The notes beneath the pieces were generated by a model, which saw nothing but the letters and a program-made list of their open reading frames with translations, made no database searches and had not been told where the DNA came from. Below, one piece after another: positions 52,273-61,816 of a stretch of 64,000 nucleotides of DNA. The translations under genes were made by a program, and so were the position numbers. Positions within the stretch are counted from its first letter, which is position 1, and each line of letters starts with the position of its first letter. The DNA comes from a bacterium UBP6_UBA1177 (lineage in GTDB: Bacteria > UBP6 > UBA1177): the NCBI GenBank assembly GCA_002310995.1, contig DBYV01000035.1, positions 1 to 64,000 on the forward strand, in the 5' to 3' direction.

Positions 52273-54525
52273 ATGGAAATAAAAATCGAAAATAACAAAA
52301 TTTTTGCACCTCTGAAAAACAAATGGCTCGTCTATAAACCGGAAGAGGAAGTTAGACAAAAGTATATATGCCGCTTGGTTGATAGTTACGGCTACTCTCT
52401 TGAACAAATGGCGCAAGAGCTGCAAGTTACAAATTCACAGCGTGGACTGGGGGCAGCAAGAGCTGATATTGTAATTTGGCGTAACAAAGAAACAAATAAA
52501 TATCCTTTGATTGTTGTAGAATGCAAAGCTGAATCCGTTACAATTCATAAAGAAGACTATTATCAGGGAATGAACTATGCTTCATGGGCTCATGCGAACT
52601 TTTTTGTAACAACAAACTTGAAAGAAACTCGTATTTTCAAGATTGTTGAAGGCGAAATCCCGAACAAGCTTGAAGAAGTTGTTGATATTCCGGATGCGGC
52701 GAAAGCCAACGATCAAAAAGAAATTGATAAATTATTGAAGCAAACAAAGGCTTTTACTCGTGATGAGTTTTCGAAACTGCTTTTCAAGTGTCACAATATC
52801 ATTCGTAACAACGATAAACTTTCGCCTGAAGCTGCTTTTGATGAAATCAGCAAGATACTGTTCATCAAGATTAGGTTTGAGCGTGATAATAGCGGAAATC
52901 AAATTTTCTCACTGAATACGTTCAAGAAAGACAAGGAAAGCTACGAAAGATACAAACCTAAAGGCGGAGAAGATTTTTATCAGTTTTTATTTACTCAGAC
53001 TAAACAACAGTTTGCCAATGACCATCTGTTTGATGACAATGCCAAAATTGAGATTCGTGAAAACAGCTTTGAGCAGATTGTTAAGGAATTGGAGATATAT
53101 AATCTTTCTACAACTTCAGACGATGTAAAAGGAATCGCTTTTGAAAAATTCTTGGGGAAAACATTCCGTGGTGAGTTGGGGCAGTTCTTTACCCCGCGAA
53201 CAATTGTTGATTTTATGGTTTCCATCCTTGATCCGCAGGAAGGCGAATATATATGTGACCCGTGCTGCGGAAGCGGCGGCTTTTTGATTAAAGCATTTGA
53301 ATATGTTCGAGAAAAAATAGAAAAAGATGTCGAAGCGCAAAAGGAATTAATAAAGCAGAAATACTACGGTGAAGATTACGAAAAGCTGTCCGAAGCCAAA
53401 AAACAAAAAATTGAAGATACTGTAGCAAAAGCATTCGCCTACATGAATGAAGAGCTGAATCTCAATAATGAGAAAGGGCGGTTGCGCACGCTGTCATTTG
53501 ATTGCATTTACGGCACAGATGCCAATCCGCGAATGGCTCGAACTGCAAAAATGAATATGATCATGCACGGAGACGGTCACGGCGGCGTTCATCACCACGA
53601 CGGACTTTTGAATGTAAACGGAATTTTTGAAAACCGTTTCGATATTATTCTCACGAATCCGCCCTTCGGTTCAAGAGTTGAGAAAGATTTGAAAATATCA
53701 GAAGCTGACAGATTTACCGATCAGGAAAGAATTAATGCCTATATAGAAAGATACGGTGATGCTTACAGAGAAGCGTTAAAACAGGTAAATGACAACATCG
53801 GAAAACCGCTTCTGAGTCTTTATAAAATAGACAACGGATTAACTGAGGTGCTCTTTATTGAGCGTTGTCTGAATTTGCTAAAACCAGGCGGAAGAATGGG
53901 AATTGTTCTCCCGGAAGGTGTTTTGAACAACTCTAATCTTCAAAAAGTGCGCGAATTTGTTGAAAGCAAAGCTAAAATTTTGCTGATTGTTTCCATTCCG
54001 CAGGATGTTTTCATTGCTTCTGGCGCAACGGTAAAACCAAGTCTTTTGTTCTTCAAAAAATTCACTCAGAAAGAAGCAGAAGAATATGAGAAAATAAGAA
54101 AAGAAGCTGAAAAAACTGTTGAATTAAAATACGCAGATGAATTAACATCTATCGAAGAACAACTCTCCAAACGAGGGAAAGAAGCTTTACCAAAAGAACA
54201 AAAGAAAGAATTGAATGCAAAGAAAAAACAGATTCTGGAAAAGAAGCAAGACGAAATTAAGGCAGAAATAAAAGAGCATTTTGACTATGAAATACCGATT
54301 GCCGAAGTAAAAAAAGCAGGTATCAGCACAACCGGTGCGGCCATTGAAAACGAACTTATTCCATTGGCAGATGAATTTGCGCCATACAGAAAAGAGATGA
54401 AATTGTGGGAAAAACCAGAGAAAGAAACACAATATAAATCTGACGATAATGGTTTCGTTTATCGCATAAGGATAGCCAACCAAATTGTTGCTGAACCAGA
54501 AATTTTTTACGGACAGAAAAAATAG
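52273..54525 (+). CDS. Type I-like methyltransferase fused to an HSDR_N nuclease domain
   Basis: A 750-residue fusion. Residues about 1-140 are HSDR_N: VRQKYICRLVDSYGYS, RADIVIW and IVVECKAES give the PD-(D/E)xK site. From about residue 160 an HsdM N6-adenine methyltransferase follows: HsdM N-terminal helices, SAM site CDPCCGSGGFL (about 328) and catalytic ILTNPPFGSR (about 460). There is no SF2 helicase. Start ATG 52273 follows ggggt. With the downstream HsdS it would form a Type I-like or Type IIG-like enzyme that cuts without ATP-driven translocation. Confidence 0.88.
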   Translation: MEIKIENNKIFAPLKNKWLVYKPEEEVRQKYICRLVDSYGYSLEQMAQELQVTNSQRGLGAARADIVIWRNKETNKYPLIVVECKAESVTIHKEDYYQGMNYASWAHANFFVTTNLKETRIFKIVEGEIPNKLEEVVDIPDAAKANDQKEIDKLLKQTKAFTRDEFSKLLFKCHNIIRNNDKLSPEAAFDEISKILFIKIRFERDNSGNQIFSLNTFKKDKESYERYKPKGGEDFYQFLFTQTKQQFANDHLFDDNAKIEIRENSFEQIVKELEIYNLSTTSDDVKGIAFEKFLGKTFRGELGQFFTPRTIVDFMVSILDPQEGEYICDPCCGSGGFLIKAFEYVREKIEKDVEAQKELIKQKYYGEDYEKLSEAKKQKIEDTVAKAFAYMNEELNLNNEKGRLRTLSFDCIYGTDANPRMARTAKMNMIMHGDGHGGVHHHDGLLNVNGIFENRFDIILTNPPFGSRVEKDLKISEADRFTDQERINAYIERYGDAYREALKQVNDNIGKPLLSLYKIDNGLTEVLFIERCLNLLKPGGRMGIVLPEGVLNNSNLQKVREFVESKAKILLIVSIPQDVFIASGATVKPSLLFFKKFTQKEAEEYEKIRKEAEKTVELKYADELTSIEEQLSKRGKEALPKEQKKELNAKKKQILEKKQDEIKAEIKEHFDYEIPIAEVKKAGISTTGAAIENELIPLADEFAPYRKEMKLWEKPEKETQYKSDDNGFVYRIRIANQIVAEPEIFYGQKK

Positions 54526-54531
54526 ACAACC

Positions 54532-55842
54532 ATGCAACAAAAAACACACACATATTTAAGATTCGTAAGATACAAAGATCTCAACCTATGGGATGTTAAA
54601 CGCTTTTGGGGCGATTTAGATTTGCTATTTTCAAGCTCCGTTAGATTAAAAGATATCTTATCACCACACTTTGAACCAGTATCTAAAGAAGAAATGTTGA
54701 ATAAACAGTGGCATATTATATCCAAAATCAACTTTGCTGGAAAATTGTTTTTAAGAGATGTTTCGGAGGCTAAAACATTTAAGGGGAATTTAAATAAAAT
54801 CGATTCCAACACACTGATCTATTCCAAAATAAATGTTAAACACGGATGTATATACTTCCATCCAGACAATGCTGAACCGTTTGGCGTAAGTTCTGAATAT
54901 CCTGCTTACAAGATAGACGCATCAAAAGTAAGTGGAGCATATTTGGTAAAAGTCATACAAAGCCAATATTTTAAAACCCTTTTAAACCAAAAAACTAGCG
55001 GAATATCAAAAGCAAGAGTTAAACCATACGAATTTCTTGATATAAAAATTCCGCTCCCATCTCTTTCAGAACAGCAAGCATTGATAAAAGCATACAATGA
55101 TAAAATCCAGCAAGCTGAAACTTTGGAAAAACAAGCTGAACAAATTGGAAAAGATATTGATGCTTACTTAAATGATGAATTGGGAATATCTCAATCTGAG
55201 AGTTCTGACGAACAAAATATAGTTAATGAATATAAATTCTTGCGATTCGTTAATTTTAAATATTTAAGAGAATGGGGATTCAACAAAATAATAAATCACA
55301 AAAAGAACCTATCGTGTCTTAACAATGATGCCAACGGCTATAAAACGACGCAATTATCTGATATTATTAGTTTAAAAAGTGGCCTCTTTTTACCTAAAGA
55401 CAAACAAAACGGAACCCTTTACGATGTTTATGGCGGTAATGGTATCACGGGAACTCACAATGAATATTGTTTCTCTGGGAAAAGAGTGGTCATTGGACGA
55501 GTTGGAGAATATTGCGGAAATATACATTTAGTTGATGGAAATTATTGGGTAACAGACAATGCTCTTATAGTTGACCAAAAAAGTGATAATATAACTTGGG
55601 AATACTTGGCGATAGCACTAAAATTACTAAATTTAAATCAATATAAAAATATTTCTGCTCAACCTGTAATATCCCAAAAGAAAATTTTGGTACTATCAAT
55701 TCCACTCCCATCAATTGATATCCAAAATGTAATTGTAAAACACATAAACAAACAGAAAGAACAGATCAAGCAATTAAAACAACAAGCAGAGAATCTGAAA
55801 AAAGAAGCTTTGGAAAAATTTGAAAAGGAGATATTTGAGTAA
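54532..55842 (+). CDS. hsdS: Restriction-modification specificity subunit HsdS
   Basis: A 436-residue subunit with two target recognition domains (about 40-185 and 240-400), each followed by a helical spacer: IPLPSLSEQQALIKAYNDKI and IPLPSIDIQNVIVKHINKQK. The conserved helices end in long coiled coils (QIKQLKQQAENLKKEALEKF). It recognises the two halves of a bipartite DNA site. Starts 6 bp after the methyltransferase gene. Confidence 0.92.
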   Translation: MQQKTHTYLRFVRYKDLNLWDVKRFWGDLDLLFSSSVRLKDILSPHFEPVSKEEMLNKQWHIISKINFAGKLFLRDVSEAKTFKGNLNKIDSNTLIYSKINVKHGCIYFHPDNAEPFGVSSEYPAYKIDASKVSGAYLVKVIQSQYFKTLLNQKTSGISKARVKPYEFLDIKIPLPSLSEQQALIKAYNDKIQQAETLEKQAEQIGKDIDAYLNDELGISQSESSDEQNIVNEYKFLRFVNFKYLREWGFNKIINHKKNLSCLNNDANGYKTTQLSDIISLKSGLFLPKDKQNGTLYDVYGGNGITGTHNEYCFSGKRVVIGRVGEYCGNIHLVDGNYWVTDNALIVDQKSDNITWEYLAIALKLLNLNQYKNISAQPVISQKKILVLSIPLPSIDIQNVIVKHINKQKEQIKQLKQQAENLKKEALEKFEKEIFE

Positions 55843-55844
55843 TT

Positions 55845-57602
55845 ATGAGAATAAAGTCGTTATACATAGAGGATTACAAAAATATAAAAAAACAGACTTT
55901 CGATTTTTCTGAATCAGATGGATATATTGCGTTAATAGGTCTCAATGGCTCTGGAAAAAGCAATTTATTAGAGGCTATAGGGTTGATTTTTAAAGGTTTT
56001 TTTAACAATGAAAAGATACCTTTTGTATTTGAGTTGCAATATAATCACGAAGGAAAGGAGTATATTCGTAAACCAAGAAGTGCTAAGATTGATAATGTTA
56101 AGGTCAAATCTTCTGACATGTTCAACCCGTCCTCTGTCATTGCATGTTATAGTGGTGAAGATTTTAGGTTGTGGAATTTAGTGTTTGAAGATTATTATAT
56201 GCACTATTTTAATCAAGCAATAAAAGGCCTCTCGTTTTCTCCTAAATTAATGTATGTAAACAAGTATTGTTGGAAAATAGCTTTTATAGCATTGTTTTGT
56301 TCTTATAAGAAATCAACAAGTGATTTTTTAGAAAAATGCTTGCATATTACAGATTTAACTTCTATTAATTGCCATTTTGATATAGATGCCTTGAAAAAAG
56401 AAAAATTTAAAGAAAATCAATCCCTTAAGTGGTTTAATAGAATAGAAGAACTGCAAAATGAAAATACTAATAAAATAATTAATGCCAACACAATAAAAAC
56501 TATAGACATGTCTATTTATGGCGTTACAGATTCCCAAGATAATAGTAAATACATATTCCAGTTTCTTTATTTATTATCAATCCCTGAAAAGAATTCTGAA
56601 AAGGGACAAACTATAGATAAACTTATAACCGATATCGAAATTGATATTAATGGAGTTAATTTCGACTATTTGAGTGAAGGCGAAAAGAAAATGATACTGA
56701 TTACATGTATCACACAAATACTTGGCGATGAAAATTCGCTTGTATTACTTGACGAACCTGACGCTCATGTTCATATTGCAAGAAAGAAGGAGTTATTAAC
56801 AGCTATTGAATCTTTTGAAAGTCAAGCAATACTAACCACCCATTCCCCTATATTCGTCAATGAAATATATAAACGAAACAAAAATAATTTATTTTTTCTG
56901 GAAAACGGCTCCCTCAGTAACCCTGATTATATCAATAAATTAATACAACTTTCATCTGGTGAAATTGATTTCTTAAACGGATCTATTCTATTAAGTTCTA
57001 AAAAGATTCTTGTAACAGAAGGACCTTACGACAAAAGATATATAGAAAAAGCAATAGCTGTTCTCCAAGCCGAAGATTCACGATACAAAGAGTTTAGCCA
57101 CATTGTCATAATTCCAAGCGGTGGTGCTGGTGAGAATTCAAAAACATTTTATGAACAGGTACTTCAACCACAAATCGATAAATATGATAAAATAGTATTC
57201 TTGTTCGATTATGACGGCGATGGATACACAGGATGGGAAAAAATACGCGATTTACAAACAGCAAAGCTAACATCTATATTTTATCAAGACAACTATGATC
57301 CTGAAAAGACTAAAAAACCCGAACAAAAAGATACAATTATGCTTGAAGATTTGTTTCCAGAGGAATCATATAAAACCATCATCGACACAATTCATGAATG
57401 TAAAACACATAAAGATTTCAGAAATATAAGGTTAAAATTTGAAGATAAAGATGAAAATAAAAAAAATAAAAATAAAAACCAAACCTTGGCGGATAGAATA
57501 AAACATCACATACAAAACAACTATAATGATTTTAAAAAGGAGTGGTTTAAAGGTTTTAAGCCGGTACTGGATAAGCTATTAGAAGTTTTTGATTTGGAAT
57601 AA
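55845..57602 (+). CDS. OLD-family AAA ATPase with TOPRIM nuclease domain
   Basis: A 585-residue protein. Walker A is GLNGSGKSNLLEAIG (about 32-46), ABC signature LSEGEKK (about 277), Walker B SLVLLDEPDAHVH (about 300), and H-loop TTHSP. The TOPRIM domain has KILVTEGPYDKRYI (catalytic Glu, about 389) and FLFDYDGDGYTGW (DxD, about 454). OLD nucleases degrade DNA and act in phage exclusion, alone or with partners (Gabija, retron systems). It starts 2 bp after hsdS and is strongly AT-rich. Confidence 0.88.
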   Translation: MRIKSLYIEDYKNIKKQTFDFSESDGYIALIGLNGSGKSNLLEAIGLIFKGFFNNEKIPFVFELQYNHEGKEYIRKPRSAKIDNVKVKSSDMFNPSSVIACYSGEDFRLWNLVFEDYYMHYFNQAIKGLSFSPKLMYVNKYCWKIAFIALFCSYKKSTSDFLEKCLHITDLTSINCHFDIDALKKEKFKENQSLKWFNRIEELQNENTNKIINANTIKTIDMSIYGVTDSQDNSKYIFQFLYLLSIPEKNSEKGQTIDKLITDIEIDINGVNFDYLSEGEKKMILITCITQILGDENSLVLLDEPDAHVHIARKKELLTAIESFESQAILTTHSPIFVNEIYKRNKNNLFFLENGSLSNPDYINKLIQLSSGEIDFLNGSILLSSKKILVTEGPYDKRYIEKAIAVLQAEDSRYKEFSHIVIIPSGGAGENSKTFYEQVLQPQIDKYDKIVFLFDYDGDGYTGWEKIRDLQTAKLTSIFYQDNYDPEKTKKPEQKDTIMLEDLFPEESYKTIIDTIHECKTHKDFRNIRLKFEDKDENKKNKNKNQTLADRIKHHIQNNYNDFKKEWFKGFKPVLDKLLEVFDLE

Positions 57603-57607
57603 ATATC

Positions 57608-58435
57608 ATGGGCAAGACAATAACAACATATCTGATTGACGGAGATCCGAAAGGAACTCAGTATGTTTTCATCAGCAACAAGATTTGCCAGATGTACATA
57701 ATCCCGCGTTCTAATCTGGCGATTTTGAATGAGCGGTCTGAGCTGTGGACTCCGGCATTTTACATCCTGCTTGGTGAGGATGAGGCAACCAAACCCAAAG
57801 CCTATATCGGTGAAACTGAAAATTTTCGTGAACGAGTGAAAGACCACGACAGCAAGAAAGAGTTTTGGCAAAAAGCTCTGATTTTCATCGCAAAAGATGC
57901 CGCAATGACAAAATCCGACGTGCAATACCTTGAGCACAAAGCCATCAAAGAGGCAAAAATTTCAAATACTTTTGTGCTGAATGAAAACAAACAGACGCCG
58001 AAAGCCCCCAATCTTCCTGAATACAGAAAAGATGATATGGACGGATTTTTTGAAGATGTGAAATTCCTGACATCTTTCATCGGATGCAACATATTTGACG
58101 TGGTTAAACCGAAAGAAAAACATTTGTTTTACACAAAAGGGCGCGGTTGCGAGGCTAAAGGTTTCTACGATGCCAAAGGTTTTACCGTTTTAAAAGGAAG
58201 CATCATCGCAAAGTCATCGGCTCCGTCGTTGACATGGAAGGAAAAACGCGAAAATCTGGTTAAAGAATACACTTTCGTGAACGGCGATAAATTGGAACTG
58301 GAATCTGATAAAACCTTCTCCAGCCCGAGCAGTGCTGCCGATTTCTGCCTCGGAAGCAGTAGCAACGGCTGGTTAGTCTGGAAAGACAAAGACGGTCAAA
58401 CATTAGATTCAGTCTACAGAAAACAGTTGGGATAA
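57608..58435 (+). CDS. GIY-YIG nuclease with C-terminal DUF4357
   Basis: A 275-residue protein. The GIY-YIG core is AFYILLG then KAYIGETENFRERVKDH with the catalytic Arg, and a C-terminal DUF4357 (GFTVLKGSIIA, PSSAADFCLGSSSNGWLVWK). This family frequently accompanies type I restriction clusters; its exact role is not known. It follows the OLD gene by 5 bp with no evident ribosome binding site. Confidence 0.88.
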   Translation: MGKTITTYLIDGDPKGTQYVFISNKICQMYIIPRSNLAILNERSELWTPAFYILLGEDEATKPKAYIGETENFRERVKDHDSKKEFWQKALIFIAKDAAMTKSDVQYLEHKAIKEAKISNTFVLNENKQTPKAPNLPEYRKDDMDGFFEDVKFLTSFIGCNIFDVVKPKEKHLFYTKGRGCEAKGFYDAKGFTVLKGSIIAKSSAPSLTWKEKRENLVKEYTFVNGDKLELESDKTFSSPSSAADFCLGSSSNGWLVWKDKDGQTLDSVYRKQLG

Positions 58436-58491
58436 ATAATTATGTTGATGTCCCTCACGATGAAAATGAAACCAACCGATAAGGAGTCCAA

Positions 58492-59463
58492 ATGAGTTAC
58501 AGACCACCGTTTGAAATCACGGCGAAAGCGATAAATCTTATTTCGGAGATTTCGGCGCAGCTTGAGCGTTTTTCCATCGCGATGGAGCAGGGCGACAGCG
58601 TGCAGCTCCGCAAAATTAATCGCATGAAAACTATTCACGGTACTTTGGCGATAGAAGGGAACTCTCTTTCCGAAGAGCAGGTAACGGCTTTAATTGAAGG
58701 AAAGCATGTGATCGCGCCGCTGCGTGAGGTTCAGGAAGTGCGGAATGCGATTCTGGCTTACGGGCAGTTTATGAAATTCGATCCTTACAATGAGGATGAT
58801 CTGCTCAAAGCACACGGTATTTTTGCTTTGGGACTCGTGGACAACCCGGGACATTTCAGAAAAGGCGGAGTCTGCGTCATGGGCAAGGACGGAATCAGCC
58901 ATGTTGCGCCTCCGGCACACCGGGTTCCTTTTTTGATTTCCGACCTGTTTGACTGGGTAAAAAAATCGGAAGATCACATTCTGATAAAAAGCAGCGTTTT
59001 TCACTATGAGTTTGAATTTATTCATCCGTTTCCTGATGGTAACGGCAGAATGGGACGTTTCTGGCAGTCAAGGCTCCTTGCAGAGTGGAATCCGGTGTTT
59101 GAGTATATTCCGGTTGAGAACATGATCCGCGAAAATCAGGCTGATTATTACAAGGCGATCGAGCGCAGTACTGATGAAAATGATTCAGGAATTTTTGCAG
59201 AATTCATGTTGCAGACAATTCTTGATACAATAAAAAAGCATAAGAAAAAGGTGACTGCAAAAGTGACTGTAAAGGTGACTGCAAATCAGCAGAAAATTAT
59301 TTCTGCAATAAACGAAAACCCGTATATTACGCAGGAAGAGCTTTCAAAGAAAGTCGGAATTGCCGTAAAAAATATTAAGGAAAATATGAAAAAGTTGCAG
59401 GAACAGGGCATTATCCGCCGCATCGGCGCAGACAAAAACGGTCACTGGGAAATAGTGAAATAA
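58492..59463 (+). CDS. Fic-family protein (adenylyltransferase type) with winged-helix tail
   Basis: A 323-residue Fic protein with catalytic HPFPDGNGRMGRF (about 177-189) and an N-terminal inhibitory helix motif TLAIEGNSLSEEQV (about 50-65). The tail (about 245-323) contains a Lys-Val-Thr-Ala/Val repeat (KVTAKVTVKVTANQQ) and a winged helix-turn-helix (YITQEELSKKVGIAVKNIKE). Fic enzymes transfer AMP to target hydroxyls; the target is unknown. AAGGAG precedes the ATG. It closes the accessory island; GC is closer to the host background than the upstream genes. Confidence 0.92.
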   Translation: MSYRPPFEITAKAINLISEISAQLERFSIAMEQGDSVQLRKINRMKTIHGTLAIEGNSLSEEQVTALIEGKHVIAPLREVQEVRNAILAYGQFMKFDPYNEDDLLKAHGIFALGLVDNPGHFRKGGVCVMGKDGISHVAPPAHRVPFLISDLFDWVKKSEDHILIKSSVFHYEFEFIHPFPDGNGRMGRFWQSRLLAEWNPVFEYIPVENMIRENQADYYKAIERSTDENDSGIFAEFMLQTILDTIKKHKKKVTAKVTVKVTANQQKIISAINENPYITQEELSKKVGIAVKNIKENMKKLQEQGIIRRIGADKNGHWEIVK

Positions 59464-59487
59464 AAAACGTGCGATAAGGAGGCAGAC

Positions 59488-59970
59488 ATGGGAAAAACAC
59501 TGGTGATTTACTTTTCGGCTGGCGGTCACACAAAATTGAAAGCTGTCCAGCTTGCTGAGGCAGTCGGAGCCGATATTTTCGAGATCGAGCCGGTGAAAAA
59601 GTACACGAAGGCCGATCTTCTGTGGATGAATCCGCTTTCAAGGAGTTTCCGCGAAGTGGCAACACGCAAAAGCAAACGCCCCGAAATCGTCGATAAAGAG
59701 CTTGATTTAACAAGTTACGACAAGATTTTTCTCGGTTTCCCAATCTGGGGCTGGGCAGCACCGTCAATCGTCAACGCTTTTTTGGAAAAGCACGATTTTT
59801 CGGGCAAAACTATCGTCGTTTTCGCGACAAGCGGCGGCACGATGAAGCTCGACGGAAGCGTAAAATCGCTCACTCCTTCGCTTTCTGAAACCACAGTTGT
59901 AAAAGAAGGAAAAGTTCTCAACGGAGAATGGACAAAAGAAGCGCTTGCCGAATGGGCGAAAGATCTTTAA
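59488..59970 (+). CDS. Flavodoxin family protein
   Basis: A 160-residue flavodoxin-like protein. The FMN phosphate loop is VIYFSAGGHTKLKA, followed by the GFPIWGWAAPSIVNAF loop and FATSGGTMKLDGS typical of flavodoxin_4-type proteins. Electron carrier or NAD(P)H-flavin oxidoreductase-like role; partner unknown. AAGGAGG precedes the ATG. Confidence 0.9.
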   Translation: MGKTLVIYFSAGGHTKLKAVQLAEAVGADIFEIEPVKKYTKADLLWMNPLSRSFREVATRKSKRPEIVDKELDLTSYDKIFLGFPIWGWAAPSIVNAFLEKHDFSGKTIVVFATSGGTMKLDGSVKSLTPSLSETTVVKEGKVLNGEWTKEALAEWAKDL

Positions 59971-59997
59971 CGCGGCGTAACGACGTAACGCCGTCAC
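59971..59997. terminator. Convergent hairpin between flavodoxin and mcm, repeat-related
   Basis: CGGCGT (59973-59978) and ACGCCG (59988-59993) form a stem around AACGACGTA. It follows the flavodoxin stop immediately and sits 6 bp before the mcm stop, so it may end transcription from both sides. Its units (ACGACGT) resemble the repeat tails at 3363 and 4931. Confidence 0.45.
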
Positions 59998-60003
59998 GAT
60001 AAT

Positions 60004-61659
60004 TTAGAGAACTACCGATTCTTTGTGAACACCGAAAACTTCTTCAAGAGTTCCTGCGATTTCGCCGAGTGTCGCATACTGTTTTACAGCGTCGAGGATC
60101 TTCGGCATAAGGTTATCGCTGGTCTGAGCCGTAGCCTTGATGATCGCGAGGTGTCTCTTGACGGCGTCGTTGTCGCGGTTTTCTTTGACAGCCTTGATTT
60201 TAGCGATCTGAGCGACCTGGATTGACGGGTCAACTTTGAGAAGGTTAGCCGGAGCGGGTTCCTTGATCTGGAACTTGTTGACGCCGACAACAACCTGTTC
60301 GCCGCTTTCGACTTCAAGCTGATAGTGGTATGCACTGTCCTGTATTTCCTGCTGGACAAAGCCTTTTTCGATCGCTTCGACCATTCCGCCGAGCTCGTCG
60401 ATGCGAGCGATGTATCCTTTAGCCTTTTCGTAAATGCTGTCGGTAAGAGCTTCAATGTAGTAACTTCCTGCGAGCGGGTCGATCGTGTCTGCAACGCCGC
60501 TTTCGTAAGCTACGATCTGCTGCGTTCTGAGCGCGATCCTAACGCTGTCTTCGGTCGGAAGTGCAAGCGCTTCGTCACGGCTGTTGGTGTGAAGCGACTG
60601 GGTTCCGCCGAGAACCGCCGCCAAAGTCTGGATAGCAACTCTGACGATGTTGTTGTCGGGCTGCTGTGCTGTGAGCGTGCATCCTGCCGTCTGAGTGTGG
60701 AAACGGAGCATCTGAGATTTTGCACTCTTCGAGTTGAAGCGGAACTTCATGATTTCAGCCCAGAGTCTTCTTGCAGCGCGGAATTTGGCAACTTCCTCAA
60801 GAAGGTTGTTGTTTGCGTTGAAGAAGAAGGAAAGACGCGGTGCGAAAACGTCAACGTCAAGTCCTGCCTTGATTGCAGCTTCGACGTAAGCGATACCGTC
60901 AGCAAGCGTGAAAGCGACTTCCTGAACCGCATTCGAACCAGCTTCACGGATGTGGTAACCCGAAATAGAGATCGTGTTCCACTTCGGAACGTTCTGCGCA
61001 CAGAAAGCGAAAATATCGGTGATAAGTCTCATCGAAGGTTTCGGCGGAAAGCGGTAAGTGCCTCTCGCGATGTATTCCTTGAGGATATCGTTCTGAATGG
61101 TTCCGGTGAGTTTGTCAGCCGAGAAACCCTGCTTTTCGGCAACTGCGATATACATCGAAAGAAGAACTGAAGCGGTTCCGTTGATCGTCATTGATGTCGA
61201 AACATCGCCAAGCGGAATACCGTCGAAAAGAATTTCCATATCTTTGAGAGAATCGATCGCAACACCGACTTTTCCGACTTCACCGTCACTCATCGGATGA
61301 TCCGAGTCGTAGCCGATCTGCGTCGGAAGGTCGAAAGCGACCGAAAGACCCGTCTGACCGTTGCCGAGAAGGTATTTGTAACGTTTGTTCGATTCTTCTG
61401 CCGTTCCGAAACCTGCATACTGACGCATCGTCCAGAATCTGCCGCGGTACATCGTGGGCTGGACGCCTCTGGTGAACGGATATTCGCCCGGCACACCGCG
61501 TGTTTCGAGGTATTTTTCGTCCTCGTTTTCAGGAATGTAGAGAGGTTCTACAGTTTCACCGTAGGATGTTTTGAAGCGCTGCTTCCTTTCGGGGAACTTA
61601 GCGACTGCCTTGCCGTAACTTCCGGCTTTCCAATTCTCGAATGTCTCTTTTACTGTCAT
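60004..61659 (-). CDS. Methylmalonyl-CoA mutase, catalytic (large) subunit
   Basis: Rearranges succinyl-CoA and methylmalonyl-CoA with adenosylcobalamin; a key step in propionate formation or use. The 551-residue protein is the TIM-barrel domain only: RGVPGEYPFTRGVQPTMYRG, TMRQYAGFGTAEESNKRYKY, LSVAFDLPTQIGYDSDHP, and SGYHIREAGSNAVQEVAFTL. The B12-binding domain (DxHxxG) is missing, as in species with a separate small subunit. That subunit, epimerase and meaB are not in this window. SD AGGAG lies 8 nt upstream of the ATG. Confidence 0.95.
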   Translation of the reverse strand: MTVKETFENWKAGSYGKAVAKFPERKQRFKTSYGETVEPLYIPENEDEKYLETRGVPGEYPFTRGVQPTMYRGRFWTMRQYAGFGTAEESNKRYKYLLGNGQTGLSVAFDLPTQIGYDSDHPMSDGEVGKVGVAIDSLKDMEILFDGIPLGDVSTSMTINGTASVLLSMYIAVAEKQGFSADKLTGTIQNDILKEYIARGTYRFPPKPSMRLITDIFAFCAQNVPKWNTISISGYHIREAGSNAVQEVAFTLADGIAYVEAAIKAGLDVDVFAPRLSFFFNANNNLLEEVAKFRAARRLWAEIMKFRFNSKSAKSQMLRFHTQTAGCTLTAQQPDNNIVRVAIQTLAAVLGGTQSLHTNSRDEALALPTEDSVRIALRTQQIVAYESGVADTIDPLAGSYYIEALTDSIYEKAKGYIARIDELGGMVEAIEKGFVQQEIQDSAYHYQLEVESGEQVVVGVNKFQIKEPAPANLLKVDPSIQVAQIAKIKAVKENRDNDAVKRHLAIIKATAQTSDNLMPKILDAVKQYATLGEIAGTLEEVFGVHKESVVL

Positions 61660-61694
61660 TTTTAACTCCTAAATTAAGTGAAAAAACTCGAAAT

Positions 61695-61717
61695 CGCGCG
61701 ATTTTATTTAGCGCGCG
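61695..61717. promoter_or_regulatory. Inverted repeat upstream of mcm, possible operator
   Basis: CGCGCG (61695-61700) and CGCGCG (61712-61717) are separated by 11 bp of AT-rich DNA that includes a TAAATA box on the minus strand, which may be the mcm -10 site. A regulator could bind here; none is known. Confidence 0.35.
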
Positions 61718-61754
61718 GGAAAATGCAAAGAAAACCGTTATTTTTGAGATTTAA

Positions 61755-61782
61755 TTGTTATTAAGCGGCTTTGATGTAAAAT
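61755..61782 (+). promoter_or_regulatory. Promoter of the arylsulfotransferase-like genes
   Basis: TTGTTA (61755-61760) and TAAAAT (61777-61782), 16 bp spacing, then AATGCGC; 35 bp before the ATG. Confidence 0.5.
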
Positions 61783-61816
61783 AATGCGCTTGTTTTTTGA
61801 TTTTTAGGAAGTGATT

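Noticed and set aside
48900..59500. Integrase, transposase or tRNA attachment site for the accessory island
   Set aside because: None seen; the only tRNA gene is at 32 kb. The island is called from gene content and AT-richness only.
60325..61170. 281-codon plus-strand open frame
   Set aside because: Antisense shadow of methylmalonyl-CoA mutase.
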